64,000 bases of DNA from Pezicula radicicola. Its lineage: Eukaryota > Ascomycota > Leotiomycetes > Helotiales > Dermateaceae. Location of the stretch: NCBI GenBank assembly GCA_003008705.1, contig PDUO01000005.1, forward strand, positions 561,997 through 625,996, in the 5' to 3' direction. Within the stretch, counting starts at the first letter, position 1. Every line of letters starts with the position of its first letter. The position numbers and the translations under genes are program-made. Of the stretch, positions 48,020 to 61,250 are shown one piece after another. A model generated the notes under the pieces. The model saw nothing but the letters and a program-made list of their open reading frames with translations. It made no database searches and had not been told where the DNA came from.

Positions 48020-48517
48020 AAGATTCAGAACTGGTGAAAGATTTTGGTTGCCTTGAGAAAGGTAGCTATCAGGAAGGAATGCTACCCTCTCTGCAAGTAC
48101 ATAAGATTAAGACCAATTGTGGGACTCTTGTTATGCGGGAATCTGGAGAGCGATAGCGAATTCCTAGGATCAGCAATACGGTTGGGGGTTAAAAGCGTGA
48201 AGGTCCTCAGGAAGCAGGAAATGGTATTACCTCACTAAAGCTCCCCGGAAGCAGTGTCTGGCGGGAGTTACACAAGTCACACTTGACGTGTCGGAATACT
48301 TTGACAAGGATCGTCAAGGCCTGGAGACACAATGTATATATATGCAATGGTACGGCATTGTAATGGAATATTCCGCAATTATTAATTGGATCTGAGCAGT
48401 TCTCTCTAGAGGACATCAAAACAAAGAATTGCAAATGAGTAAGTATGCAGCATGTTGGGTATTTGTCGTTCCAAGCGTAGCTCATGAATCATGTCTATTA
48501 TCTCATTATCCAGCACC
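48020..48517. other. Short intergenic region between convergent genes
   Basis: 3' flanks of the RRM-like gene (+) and omega-amidase gene (-). Nothing else seen. Confidence 0.5.
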
Positions 48518-49582
48518 TCAAATCTCCCCAGCAGCAACATCGGGATAAACCTCAAACCTCCTCTGACTATAAATTGGGATTCCCTTGCGCGTCTCCTCAA
48601 TCTTCGCACCGTCCAACTCTGCATAAACAATCTCCTCGCTTTCTCCCGCCTCAATTAGCACTTCTGCCATAGGATCACACACTAACGAATGTCCCCACGC
48701 ATGATACGTAGCATTGACATCCCTTGCCGGGCTACACAGTGCAACGTAACACTGATTATCCATTGCTCTCGCCTGACCTTGTAAGCGCCAGTGTAACGGG
48801 CCAGTAGTAGTATTGAATGCCCCCGGATACATGAGGGCAAAAGCTCCTTTCCGTGCAGCTATCATAGCTAGTTCCGGAAACCGGATATCATAACAGATAG
48901 CGACAGCAATCTTTCCATACTCAGGTAAATCCACAATAGTAATCTTATTTCCCGGACTCAAAACCTCACTCTCCTTAAACGTAATCTTACCAGGAATATC
49001 GATATCGAAAAGATGTACCTTCCTATGCGTAGCTAAAAGCTTTCCATCGGGTGAAAATGTAAGGGATGTGTTGTAGTACTTCTTTGTTTCGGGTTCCAGC
49101 TCGGGGATACTCCCGCCTACGAGGTAGCATTTTGTTTCTGCGGCCATGGCTGAGAGGGCGTGGAAAGACGGTGATTGTTCGGCGGTTGGTGGGGATGGTA
49201 GAAGGGTTTCGGCGTAGGAGGGGAAGTATTGGCATCCGTATGGTGAGTTGAAACATTCGGGAAGCACGATTATGTTTGCGCCTGCGGAGGCCGCTTCGAT
49301 AACTTTAGAACGGGCATGAGTGAGGTTTGCAGCTTTATCTGCGCCTGTTCACGTTCATATCAGTAAGAGATCATTGGAGAGATTGGAAACAGTAGCGTAG
49401 GTTGTGATACAACTTCTATAGAACTAGTGGGGAAGCTTACCACTGGCAAGCTGGATGAGTGCTAGCTTGACAGGCTTTTTGAGGAGAGTTGAAGAAGACA
49501 TGGTTGATAGATGCCTAAGGAATGGAGTTCTGGAATTGGTTGAAGAGATGAAGCTCTTGAGAGTACGGAATGTCCTCAGCAT
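48518..49582 (-). CDS. NIT3: Omega-amidase, nitrilase superfamily (mammalian Nit2 / yeast Nit3 type)
   Basis: Hydrolyses alpha-ketoglutaramate, alpha-ketosuccinamate or deaminated glutathione to the keto acid and ammonia. Exons are 49582-49441 and 49344-48518 (322 aa). The catalytic triad is visible: Glu in VLPECFNSPYG, Lys in HRKVHLFDIDIPGKITF and Cys in AVAICYDIRFPEL. MYPGAFNTTTGPLHW and ARAMDNQCYVALCSPARD are diagnostic for this branch. Two in-frame ATGs exist: 49582 gives a 27-residue Arg/Ser-rich leader (MLRTFRTLKSFISSTNSR) typical of a mitochondrial presequence, and 49501 (MSSSTLL) gives the 295-aa cytosolic form, with ACC before the ATG. Dual targeting by alternative initiation or transcription is plausible. 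Not to be confused with the nitrogen regulator nit-2. Confidence 0.96.
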
Positions 49583-50465
49583 TGTTTTCGTGGAGGGGGT
49601 GTGCTGCAGCTGCTAGCAATTATCGAGAATGGGATGACGATGGCGGGGCTTGATCGGAAGAGCTTCACCCCTGTCTGTACGAAGGTATAGAGGCGATAGG
49701 CGGTTATAGGGATGTCGCGGCAACTTATAGCGCATAAGAGCCTATAAACAGCCCCTGTTCTACCCGATCTATAGGGCAGATTACAGCGTGCTTAGGTAGG
49801 ACTAGGTTGCTCACACCCCTGTACGAAGTACCCTGTTGCTGTAGTATTAGTCATTAACCGCCTAAAGGTCCCTGTTGTCTCCAAACTTTTTGCCGTGACC
49901 TCCGTAGCACCAGGGTACACAGGGGTATTCTCAATTCTCTTGAAGACTTCCTCCTTTCATCATCACTATCACACAAATCAAGTTCAAGGCAAATATGAGC
50001 TTGATCATCACGCGACAAGTGTCGTACAATTTGGAATGGGTGGTGGATTCTATGCTGGAAACCCCATCTCTGATGTATATGGCTGTTGATGAGGTTTGAG
50101 GATGACTACGAAGATATCAAGACTCACTTTCGACTCTATTGAGGGATCGAAATGGACATAAGGTCCTCAGCTGTGAAGTTCCAAGGTTACTAAGGATCGG
50201 TATTGGGATGTTTGGTAGTAGTTCTACTGTCCTTTCCTCATGAGCAGAACAATTATTCTAGACTCCTCCATAAGCTCCTTCCTGCTCAAGGACAGAACGG
50301 ACATCATGATGAGGAACTTCGTTGGAGCTCATCCTCCATCACCCAGTCATATACACCTCTTTTACATACAACAGTCATTCATTTACATCCTATTCCTAAG
50401 AACGCTGGGCCACCTCGCTCTGTAGCTGGTGCAGCAATTCAATTCCTATCCACGCTCATATCCCA
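49583..50465. promoter_or_regulatory. Divergent intergenic region
   Basis: 883 bp between divergent starts of the omega-amidase gene and the giant membrane protein gene. No operator recognised. Confidence 0.4.
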
Positions 50466-53400
50466 ATGAGCACTTCTACTCCAGGGCCACCCGAAGGCTT
50501 TCGCATTCGCAAGGCAAGGAGTTCGACAAATGATAGTACTGGTCTTGACTACTCCAATGTCCGTGTAGTTGAAGGGGATATTTCATCACGGATCCGCTCT
50601 CTACTAGTCTCACGGCATGCCAGTTACCCTCCGCGCACTCCATCTCCATCGGAGGAGCATCTTCCTCCTCGTGACATGGTCCAAAAATTCGACTTCAGCA
50701 GTGCACGGAGCATAGCTCGCCAAGCACGTTCAGAACGGACGCAAGTGGGACGACTAAGCTTGCCTGTACCCGCTCATTCGAATCTCGGCATGGAGGGTTA
50801 CCAACCTGCTCGTCGCTCATCAGAGCCGAATAAGCTCCACTTGAACGACAGCGAAGTTCTTAGTAACGATACGTCTGAAAGTTGTGGTCTACCTGGTGCT
50901 CTTGGAGAGGGAGACAAGCTTAAGTTCTCTCGGTTGGTATCTCTTGACCAGGTAAATCCTGACGAGGACGAACATCAACTGGGTGGTGATATTCAAGACG
51001 CTCTAGATCGTTCGCCGACTTGGAAGGAACATCAACTTATTGATGACATTTACGAACCTTCCAGACGGCCAGAGTCCCTAAAGGAGCATCAACTCGATGA
51101 TGGCATATACGATCTTTCACACGCTCCAAGGACTCTTGACGAGGGCTCTGGCTTTCATTTCCCTAGATTGGTCCTGGTGGACAAACCGAAGCATGGAGAA
51201 ATTACCGCGGGATCCGACATACATCCAGAGATGGCAAAAGTTTCCCAAATCAATGAAGAAGAGCCAGGCAGAGAAGACGGTGGTTCATTCAATAGTAACC
51301 AAGGGGATGCTAATTCTCGGCTTCCCTGGGTGCTCTCGCACGATCGTCCGGAAGAGAGCCACAAATTGGGATCTACTTCGCCTGCAAGAAACCTAAATTC
51401 CAGAAGCAGTGCCGGAGCTCAAGAGGTACAGCGTGTTCGTCGGATCTCCCAAGAGCTGGCTAGCATTGTTGCTCAGTCCCTCTCTGGTATTGGCTCAGCG
51501 TCACCGACTTCAAGGGCTCGCCGACGGTCAGATGTCTCCTCGGCACCTACCGTAGAGCTCACAAACCAAAGTCACAAGAAATATAACCCATCACTGCTAT
51601 CTGGTGCCTCAAGGTCTTCTATTCGACATTCGTTGCTGAAATCTGGAGTTTCTCCATCACAGCTGGTTGATAGTGGATTGCCAATTCCTCCTGTTTTGAC
51701 TCCGGTAGCGGTGGTACCACCAACACCATCTTCTCAATCATTGGCTAGGAGTATTCATGAACCTTCTGGAACTCAGTCACCGAAGTCCCTTGTAGGCACT
51801 CCACAACATGAATCATCTGGAGACTATTGGAAGAATATGCCCACCCCAGGAGATGGCCTTCCTGGCGCATTCCCACAAACACCAGCTGTCGTTGGTGCTG
51901 CATTTGAGGGCGCAAAAACTTTCATTGAGCCCTCACTTGATGAGAAGCCCCCTAGTCCTATTTCAGTTGAAGTACGGAGAGAATGGGGCGTTCGTCTGAG
52001 CAAGGCGTCGTTATACAATGCGACCCCTAAATCTCAACACGGTACAAACGTAAAAGATACGGATAGGGATCAGCGAAGCCTCTCTGGCCTCACAACTACA
52101 AAGGTCTCAGTCAAGAGCTCCCGTAAACCAAGCGGCCATTCGACACACTCTCCGCAGATGAAAAACAGGTCGCCAGAGAATACGGAAAGATCTCCCAATC
52201 CGGCAAATGTGCCTTTGCCCGTGGATATTCCTGTACCACCCGTGGAGGTGCCTTCAACAGATGAGGATTCTCTAAGCTCATATAGCTCAGGTGATGACCA
52301 GATTTCGTGGCAATCACAGCCCGGACTCTTCACATCGCCATCAGCACTTGCCACGGTTCTTAAAAGCAAAGCAGTCTTTGCCGATAAGAGCTCAAGCACA
52401 GGTGAACCGCCAGAAATAGAAGCTGTAGGCCCAAGACGAGTATCATGGTTCCGTAGTCTCCTTTCTCCTACGGATCCCAACGAAAAATACCGTAGCAGGT
52501 TGACAGCTATGCCACCCAGGACTCCTTCGAGGACTGAGTTTGACGGTCTTCATCGATCTGCAACAGCCCCATCAAAGCCTATTGTTGATTTATACGTGGA
52601 AAGAGATGTCGCCGTGGGAAAAGTGCTGGATCCACGACTCTCCACCCCTAGGCAGATGATCACTCCTGGAGCATCGCAGATATTCACAAAGACGATTGCT
52701 GATCTCGAGCATCTTCTCAACGAAGCCATGCTTGTTGCTCGATTAGCTGTTGACAAAGAAGATGCGCCGAGTATTCTTGGAACTGCTGCTGCACTACTGA
52801 AAGGCCGTCGTAAGAGCTCTGGTACTGACAGCGTGCACGAAAGTGCCCGCAGCCTTTCTCCTTCTGAGAGTGATTCTTCGGAATATGACCTCCATTCCCG
52901 AGAGATACCAGTGCCCCACGATATGCCTGTCATACTCCAACCTGGCGTGCCAAGTAATAAACGAGAGAGCTACCCTCCAAAGGAATCCTCAGCCCCATCA
53001 TCACCGACGGAAAACGAGCTGAGGGATGGCTTAGTCGGTTCAATAGGCTCCAAACCACTACGAAAGATCACGCTTTATCCTGAGGATAACAGTGATATCG
53101 CAGATGATGGCCAACCAAATGTCTCGGGAGTGCCTACGCGCCAAAGAAAGAACACAATTTCTGAATTTCATCAAAGTGAGGACGCTGACCGTGGTAGTCT
53201 AATTGATTATAAAGTGCATACTCCACCATCACGAAGCAGAACGCTGCCTATTCATACACATGGCCACGAAGAAGACTCAAAGTTAATGTCAGCCAAGAGA
53301 AGAATCAATACTGGTATAGTCGTTTCGGCAAACTCACGAGAAATAGATCCCGGTGAAGAGGATCTGCTGGTGGTGTCCAAAGGCTCGGGGAAGCCATTGC

Positions 53401-56119
53401 CTCATGCCAGAACTTACAAGGGCGCGGATCCAAATACCACCAAAGATCCCACAAGGGAAAAGACAATGCTAAATGCACAAAAGGTTCGCGAGTATATCAA
53501 GATCATGCATGAACTCCCTATTGAAGCCCGGAGCAGCTCTCGACGCATAAGCCCGAAGATCATGCCAGCAAATCAAAGTCGTGCTGGGACAACATCTGCA
53601 CTTGATGCAGTTCATAGAAATGTCTTGATGACTCCATCTCATACATCTTCCTCGCTACGCAGTCTTGATGGGCCGCTCGATTCCGAGGTTGAGTTCACAG
53701 GGCGAGACTTCGGTGGTGATGTTCACGATATAGTGGAGGCAGGGGAGGTCCGCGATGGAATAGAGTTGACGGATCTCCCAGATTCAACCTTGCCCAAACG
53801 GCATATATCTGGGAGACGTATGCATGACTACCATTACACGTCTGATCTCAAAAATAGGTCACACATTAGTCTCAAGGACTCACGAGGCTTCAGTCTCGCA
53901 CGATCCCATCGACGGCAGCCAATCGCTCGAGACTGGTCGCCAGCGAAGAAGAGATTTGCTGCCAGTGTTGCTTGTATTAGCACTGCCTTGGTCGGTATTT
54001 TGATCGGTATCTACGCTGGAGAAGTGCCTTCTATCCAATACTACATTGTCGACTTCCATCACTATACCATCCTCGGTAATGTGTTCTTTTATATTGGCCT
54101 AGCGATTCCAACCATATACTTTTGGCCGCTTCCATTGATGCATGGACGTAAGCCATATACTCTGGCAGCAATGGCTATTGCCATGCCTCTTCTGTTTCCA
54201 CAAGCCGTCGCAGTTAGCAGTGTCAGATCGCCCTATTTACGCTATTGGCGAGTCGGCCTCCTGCTTCCAAGAGCTTTCATGGGATTTGCCCTCGGTTTTG
54301 CCAACATGAACTTCAAGAATACCTTGATGGATCTGTTTGGTGCATCGCTTCAAAGCGGAAATCCTCATCAGGAAATTGTCGATGAACATGACGTTCGACG
54401 ACATGGTGGTGGAATGGGACTTTGGCTTGGAATCTGGACGTGGTGCTCGCTCGGATCACTCGGTGTCGGCTTCCTCATAGGAGCTGCCATTATCAACACT
54501 CTTAATCCAACTTGGGGCTTCTACGTAAGCATAATATTAATTGCTGCAGTACTTTTCCTGAATGTCATTTGTCCAGAGGTTCGGCGCTCTGCTTATCGAC
54601 GATCCGTGGTTGAAGTACAGACTGCTGAAGACGGAATTTCTCGAAGATTGGCTCGTGGCGAAGTGAAGATGCATAGAGTACAAACTGGGCCTACGTGGTG
54701 GGGTCAGGAGGTTCACCACGGGATGCTACTATCGCAAAATATGCTTCGACAGCCCGGATTTCTGGTCATGGCGCTTTACGTGGCATGGATTTACGCCCAA
54801 ATAGTTCTCATTATTGTGGTCAGTTGCACCAGAGCATTGCACTTGATGACACTAACATCGGATAGCTTCTCGGTTCTCTAATGTCCAAATACTACTTTCT
54901 TAAGTCTCCGAAAGTCGGTGCCAGTGTCACTGCCGTACCTATTGGAGTTCTGCTTTCGGTTCCATTTCAAAAGGCGTCCCTGTTCAGTCGAGCGCGCCAC
55001 GATTCGCCTAAGACCAACACCATGACTATCGGCGAGAAGGTCCATATGTCATCGCATGTTATAAGACGAGCAATCTTTACCTTGATCCTTCCTTTTGCGG
55101 GAATGGCATACACTGTATCTTCCGGTGGGCCACCTACACCATTCATCATCCCAATTATCTTTGCAGCTCTCATTGGTTTTCTTTCTGGTCTCGCTATCGC
55201 GGAATGTCACGGACTAATAATGGAGAATTGGGATACATCTGATCTTCAACCTGGCATGACAGGTCGCCCTCGTGGTAAGTCCGGTGACAAGTCTGCTATG
55301 AAACGGACAAACTATTCGTCCTTTCCGCGTGTGAGCTCCGCATTTGCAATTACTCAAGGTCTTGGATATCTATTGGCTGCTGCAGCCACTGGTGTAGGGG
55401 GTGTTGCTCAAAGACATCTCGGTCAGCAATCAGCAACAGGTGTCATGGCAGCCATTCTCCTACTCCTGACATTCCTCCTTTTGGGCGTTCTCATTCGATT
55501 TAAAGAAGTTCAGATCATTCCTGATTCCAAGAAAGAGGCCATGGAGCGGTGGAAGGATGCTCGTGCTGCTTCAATTGTTCAAAAAGAGCAGGGTGCGACT
55601 GCGGTAGAGGAGCCTTGGCGCCCCGTTATCATTGGAAATCCAACAAGTACGACTAGGCGGATGTCTATTCTCGAATCAGGGAGCTTGAGTCGATGGAGCG
55701 AGATCAGAAGGAAAAACAGATTGATTGATGCGCAGAGTTTAGAGGCCAAACATCCAAATCTTGCGGTTTTGGAGAAAGTGCGAGCTGCGGTCAAAGAAGA
55801 AGAGCAAAAGGTTGTGGAGGAACTTCGCCAAGGTGCTGAGAAAGTGAGTCAAGAGGCGGAGAGGGCTTGGGGTCAGGCGAAAGTCGCTCTTTCTAGGGGT
55901 AACAGCCGAAGAGGTGTGCGTGGATCGAGCACGAGGAGCAGTGAAAAACATGCCGGTGACTTGGGAGGTCATGTTGAGGTTTTAAAGGGTTGGCGTAGTT
56001 CGTCAGGACGGGAGAGTCCTGTGAGATTGCCCTCTGATGAGAGACGTAATAACAAGAAGACTGGAGGTAGAGGTAGTAAGAGAAGGGTCAGTGAAGTAAG
56101 GAGGGCGATGACTCCATGA
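50466..56119 (+). CDS. Giant MFS-like membrane protein with long disordered N-terminus
   Basis: Two exons, 50466-54818 and 54866-56119 (47-bp intron, phase 0), give 1868 aa. Residues 1 to about 1155 are Ser/Pro-rich, disordered and presumably cytosolic, with many SP/TP phosphorylation-like sites. They contain three exact-period 19-residue repeats (EHQL...DDI) at 50970-51140, plus a duplicated EGDKLKFSRLVSLD / EGSGFHFPRLVLVD segment. From residue about 1160 there are about 12 hydrophobic segments: VACISTALVGILIGIYAG, YTILGNVFFYIGLAIPTIYFW, AMAIAMPLLFPQAVAV, LGIWTWCSLGSLGVGFLIGAA, GFYVSIILIAAVLFL, LYVAWIYAQIVLIIVLL, PFIIPIIFAALIGFLSGLA, AITQGLGYLLAAAATGV and ATGVMAAILLLLTFLLLGVLI among them. 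The arrangement is MFS-like. A basic, coiled-coil C-terminal tail follows (EKVRAAVKEEEQKVVEEL). Substrate unknown; it may be a sensor or scaffold rather than a transporter. Confidence 0.9.
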
Positions 56120-58803
56120 CTTGTGATGGACCCGAGTGGATACGTGTGCTAAGCTGTTATGAAGTGAAATTCAAGGGATATGTGGCGGGATACGTAGACA
56201 AATTGCGGAATGGAAATTTTTCTTAATCATAATTATGAACCTCATCGTGATTCCATGGCCTATAGTACAGATTATTACTTATTATCAGCTCTTACTGTAC
56301 ATGAAGAGTGGAAACCACAGGATCAAGAACTAGAGGCCAAGTCTCCAAAACTCTTCCTCGCTTAATTTATTCAAACGGAATTCAGCATAGGCGAGTACCT
56401 CTGGGTTTAATTCGAATAGATATGAGATGAAATGTAACCTTTGACTTCATCTTTTTTATATGGAAATTAGCGTACAAGGGAATAGATACTCTCACAACTA
56501 TTTCTTATTTCTTGAATCTTAATTAAACTTTAGCATCTTTAATAACTATTGAATAGTAGTGCCTATAAAACAAATAACTGATTCTTTTTATAATTTAGCA
56601 CACACCTAAGTGGATACTCTTAAATCGATTTCTAATTACTTAAATATTAATCTGTTCGATTTGCGCCTAAAGCTAGTCTTTAATGCCTTTGATGACTGTT
56701 GGATGGTCAACTCTTAATCCAATTCAGTCCACTGTATACACAAGAGGACCACTAGACACTCTTACAACAGACGCTGACCGAACACATAATACCTTCGATG
56801 ACTGTTTGGGGGTTCCTATGAAACAGATGACTACCTCTCAAGCTATCAACTTTAAGGGTTCGCCACTAACATGTATGGCAGGGCATGTACTGTAGCGTAA
56901 TTCCTTGTTTCATTTTGCGACGAAGCAATTTGTCGCTTGTCAGTTTATTGCTTGTTGCCGAATGAGTAAGATTTAAACTGTTATGTCGATTTTAAGGTTA
57001 GGGGGGATGCTTGTTTGCTTTTCTAGTAAATGTATAAGGTATACAAATAATTTAATAAGTATGGTTCTTTGTACGTAAAAATGTTTGTATTCTAGTAATG
57101 CAAGATTTAGCCTCTATATTTAAATGTTTGTAATATTTTTGTTGTTAATGTATTTAGTTTTATTATCTAGGAAATATATAATTCTCTTGTTCTAGGTAGA
57201 TATATCTATGATTCATTTCATTCTTATTTGAAGAACTATCTTAGACAAAGATCGTTGTAGAGTATAAGCTAGAAATTTTTTCATTTTTTTTTTCTTTTCT
57301 TTTCCTTTACTCTAGAGCTTGATTACCACCTTGACATGCTTATAATAGTGCCTAAGAAAAAAACAAACTTTGTGGCAGTTGTTGCTGGAAAGCCTTAGAT
57401 CTTTTCTACTAGAGATATCTATAGATTTACACAGTAGTTACTCTACCGATTAAAATTCGAGTTATAGTAGAACAGGTGCCAAAATATTTATAGTACATAG
57501 ATAATTGAAAAAGTAGTAGCGTTAGATTGATACAAATTCTAGGTAGCATTATTACTAATAGGCTAGTAAAGCAATGCTAGACTCTCCGAGAGCTCGGACA
57601 GCTTTATAATTATAAACGCACATGCGTATTGCTCTTAAAATATATATTCCGAAGCTATAGGTTTCCTAAGAGTTTATGTATAAACTTACTTTTTATGCCC
57701 TGTTGCTAATAGAAAAAGTGCTGTTACAATGTAAAAATGAAATAGAATTGTCTTTCCTTTCCCCTAGCTTTTATCCTATCCCTCACCTTAAAAAATTACA
57801 AATTTCCTTGCCGTAAATAATCTATTCGCAACGGAATCCCATTATCTGATTATACCAACTCCTACATCCTACATCCATGGGTCAACAAGACGGGTAATCA
57901 TTAAGTGCTCTACCATAGAAGGCCAGTTGCTCTGCAACTATACTTTCCTTTATGGCTGTCTTCTGCGTTTCGTTCACTTGTCGTCACATTCGATTTCACC
58001 CGTGATGTCGAAGACTCGAAGACTAGGGGCTCTAGGGAGTCACGTGAACAAAAATTAGAATATCTATTTCTAACCCTACACTCCGTAAATTTAAAAGAGA
58101 TGGAAGATAACAAACAGATAACATTCCTTTATTTGACGTGAAAATATGGTGAGCATTACTCTACTGAGACAACATCACATCATATTCGCCACCCCTATTC
58201 AAAACACCCCGACACCCGTGACTTAGGGCCACGATCGACGATTCCCTTCTCCCAAAGAGAAAACATATCTGCAGCTTTCTTACCCAATGCAGGAAATGTT
58301 TACGGCAACGTCATATGCCAAGACTAACGAACGTCCTTTGAAAAGGGAGTCCTTAGATTGGTTTCATGCTCGTGAGAAATGCAGCAATGGATGCAAATAA
58401 GCCAGCCTAGCCAGCAAGTTAAAACATACGGTTCTTCCTTGTACCTGGATCCTTTGTTAGGCCTTCACTGTATCTTCTGAAGGGCGATCGGTTGATCGTG
58501 AGTATCTAGACACATACACACCGAGCAGGAACACAGATCTGTTGGCATGAATGGAAACGTCATTGTGCTATTCTCGCTGCTTCAGTTGTTTGAGTCACGG
58601 TATATGACCTCGTAACGCTGCTAGGCAAGCTATGAGCGCATGAAAAGGTATTAAAATGGCAGAGTATTCAACAGTTGACGTCCTGCCCACGACTAATGTT
58701 CTTCAGAAGGAACGGCGACGGCAACAACATGACTCGATTTAATATAAAGAGAAAGTGATAACTGACTAGCTCCGCAGAAGGCTAGAACTGATAGAAATGC
58801 CCA

Positions 58804-58805
58804 TT

Positions 58806-58837
<32 letters not shown>

Positions 58838-58840
58838 AAT
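58804..58840 (+). repeat. (TCA)n microsatellite
   Basis: About eleven tandem trinucleotide units, read directly. Its minus-strand translation produces the poly-Asp run in a spurious frame. Confidence 0.95.
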
Positions 58841-61229
58841 CAATAGTATAGCATGCAGAAATACTAGAGAGGAAGTTCGTTAAGTGCAGCCATGACGCAA
58901 GTAGGGCCCAGAAAAAAACAGAACTGAGAATATCATCGAGATCAATCACAACACGGTTCGTAGGAGTGATGGCCCAGAAACATAAGACGAAGACAACGGA
59001 AGACAGAGACAAATAAGATGTCTACGAGCATAATCTAAGAAATTAATTAATTGCAAATCATATGGAACGAACTATCGGTCCCCGCTGTAACTCTTCATTC
59101 TCTCATCTCCAAATCTCCACCATACGAGTAGACGCAAGAATTCTAAAGCTATGCTCAAAACTCAGGATCCACTGTCGCTCATGACATCGCTGTAATCGCT
59201 ATCGACGTCAACAATGTTACGCACAGTGCTAACACCAACAGCTCCAGGATTTCTATATTCCAATACTCCCTATAGAACGAAACAGATATAGCGCAAACAC
59301 CTTTATGTGAAAGAAATTTACTACTGTGTACATATCCTAAGTAATTGTAGTTTGTGTTAAAAGGGCCCGCTCTAAACGGTTCGACCCATAAGATGAAGAT
59401 CATACGAGCAGCTAGTAAGAGATCAGCGAAGAATGATGGAATTCTGATTAAATCCCGTTCATTTCACATGCATCTCTCGAATCGACTTTGGCCAAATTCC
59501 CCTACCATGGGTACAGTACTCGTACTCTGCATTAGTGGTACCGTTCAACCCCAAGTAAATACAGTAGTTCTACAAACTACTTCCCGCTCTGCAGCATTCC
59601 CCCGCTGTCAATCAGTTTAATTTCATCAGCGGCGCACTAACAATACCCAATTACGCGACGAAAGAAAAAAGTTGGCCGATTTCTAGCAGGTGAGAATAAT
59701 TGCATCAACTTTAGGTCGTAAGTATTAATAAAAATAGAGGCATAACGTACAAAAGTTGTATGTAAAAGTTGCTAATCAAAAAGAGATCTATTTAGCTGTC
59801 AGAATTTCAAGTCCCTAGGTTTTGTAGTGTCTCTTTCATTGCGATTGCAATAATGTGAGTATTTGACAATGTTGCAGAAACCGGCCAATGTTTGTTTCTG
59901 CCGCATACAAATCCAAAAATGATGAGAAAAAAATTGGAGAGGCACCGGAGGCAAGAGATCAACAAAGGACGTTGCATCAAAAAGGGTAGAAGTTCATTCA
60001 GGGGTTGTTTAATAGACGAAAAATGTATGGAGTCGCTTACGCCAGAGGCTTGGGCTTACCTTACCCTGATACTCTTAGGGTCATGCAGGGACCTGTGCTG
60101 TGCGCCGGGAGGGGCTTACTAGCCTGGAGAAATGATGAAATCAAGGTCTTGGCATACGTCGTATTTTCCTTGCTTTTGATTATTTTATTGGTTCGCCTCT
60201 TCCAAGTCCCAGAAGGGGGAAAGGGAAGAGGCGACAACGCACGAGGAAACCGGATGGCTGAAAGATTTACTATTGTACGAGTAGCCGTGTGTAGCATCAT
60301 TGTCGTCGTGCGGTATCGTCGTCGGGTTTAAAGAAAAGTCGAAAGGTTTGATGGCTTCTAAAGGCATGCGCAGCGTGGTATAATACAGTAGGCCCTATTT
60401 TAAGTTAAAACAAGTTTTTGGACTAGTTTTTGGAAAGGAGATTTAAATCCAGATCTTGGAAAGTTTATTTGTGCGGTAGTGAAATGTTAATTTGTGGATT
60501 TTATGGATGGAATTTTTGGTTTGATGTGGATATGGATTGTGGATGTGGATGATGTGGATGAAAACTTGTGCGATGGAAGGACCTTTAGAATTTTCTTCCT
60601 GCATCGTGCCTTGGAAATGGATGGGATAACCTTGAAAAGATAAACGCACAGGCTCTTCACATCCGTGAGTTAGCAAACCTTAACTTTGGGTACTCGAACT
60701 ACTGTTGGTTAATTCGACGTCCTCCGATGACGCCCAGGTTTCTTTGCACATATGTTTCAGACTTTCAGTTGAGAACAGGGGTTATATTTCAACTCTTGGA
60801 TTGAAGATTTGTTTACGGGGTATTTGTGCGTATGATGTTTTGGCAGCAGTATGGTACTGTACCTTTAGTACATAGTAGAGATGAAAATGCCTCGTTGGAC
60901 TTTCTTTGTTGGCCGTGTTCTGCATCTCCTTGTTAGTTGACTTTAGTGTCTGACAATATGTGTACTTATCAACATTCTCAAGGATCCACCAAAGATTCCA
61001 CTACTCAGCCGCGTCAAAAGGGCTGGAAGTACAGAGCTACAGCAAGAGCGCCTTTCTTGGGAAAACTCATCGTCGATCACCGCTTCGAAATCTGGTGTCT
61101 CTAAAGTGTCCGTGGTATTCCCCCTTGTCCTATGACTTCACCTGTCTCCTCATATCCTAGGAGCCCTCGCTACGAATTCACAGCTGCGGCTAGGCATACT
61201 TTCTAAGACACTGAAATAGAAACGCTCCA

Positions 61230-61250
61230 GATGATGATGATGATGATGTT
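61230..61250 (+). repeat. (GAT)n microsatellite
   Basis: Six to seven tandem trinucleotide units. Confidence 0.9.

Noticed and set aside
54881..56119. Separate 412-aa membrane protein starting at 54881
   Set aside because: A 47-bp GT-AG intron (54819-54865) joins it in phase to the upstream frame, completing the 12 membrane segments.
58782..59012. Minus-strand frame ending in a poly-Asp run
   Set aside because: Produced by the (TCA)n microsatellite; no other support.
60005..60331. 108-codon plus-strand frame with one hydrophobic stretch
   Set aside because: Stands alone, opposed by minus-strand frames of similar size, and composition is not coding-like.
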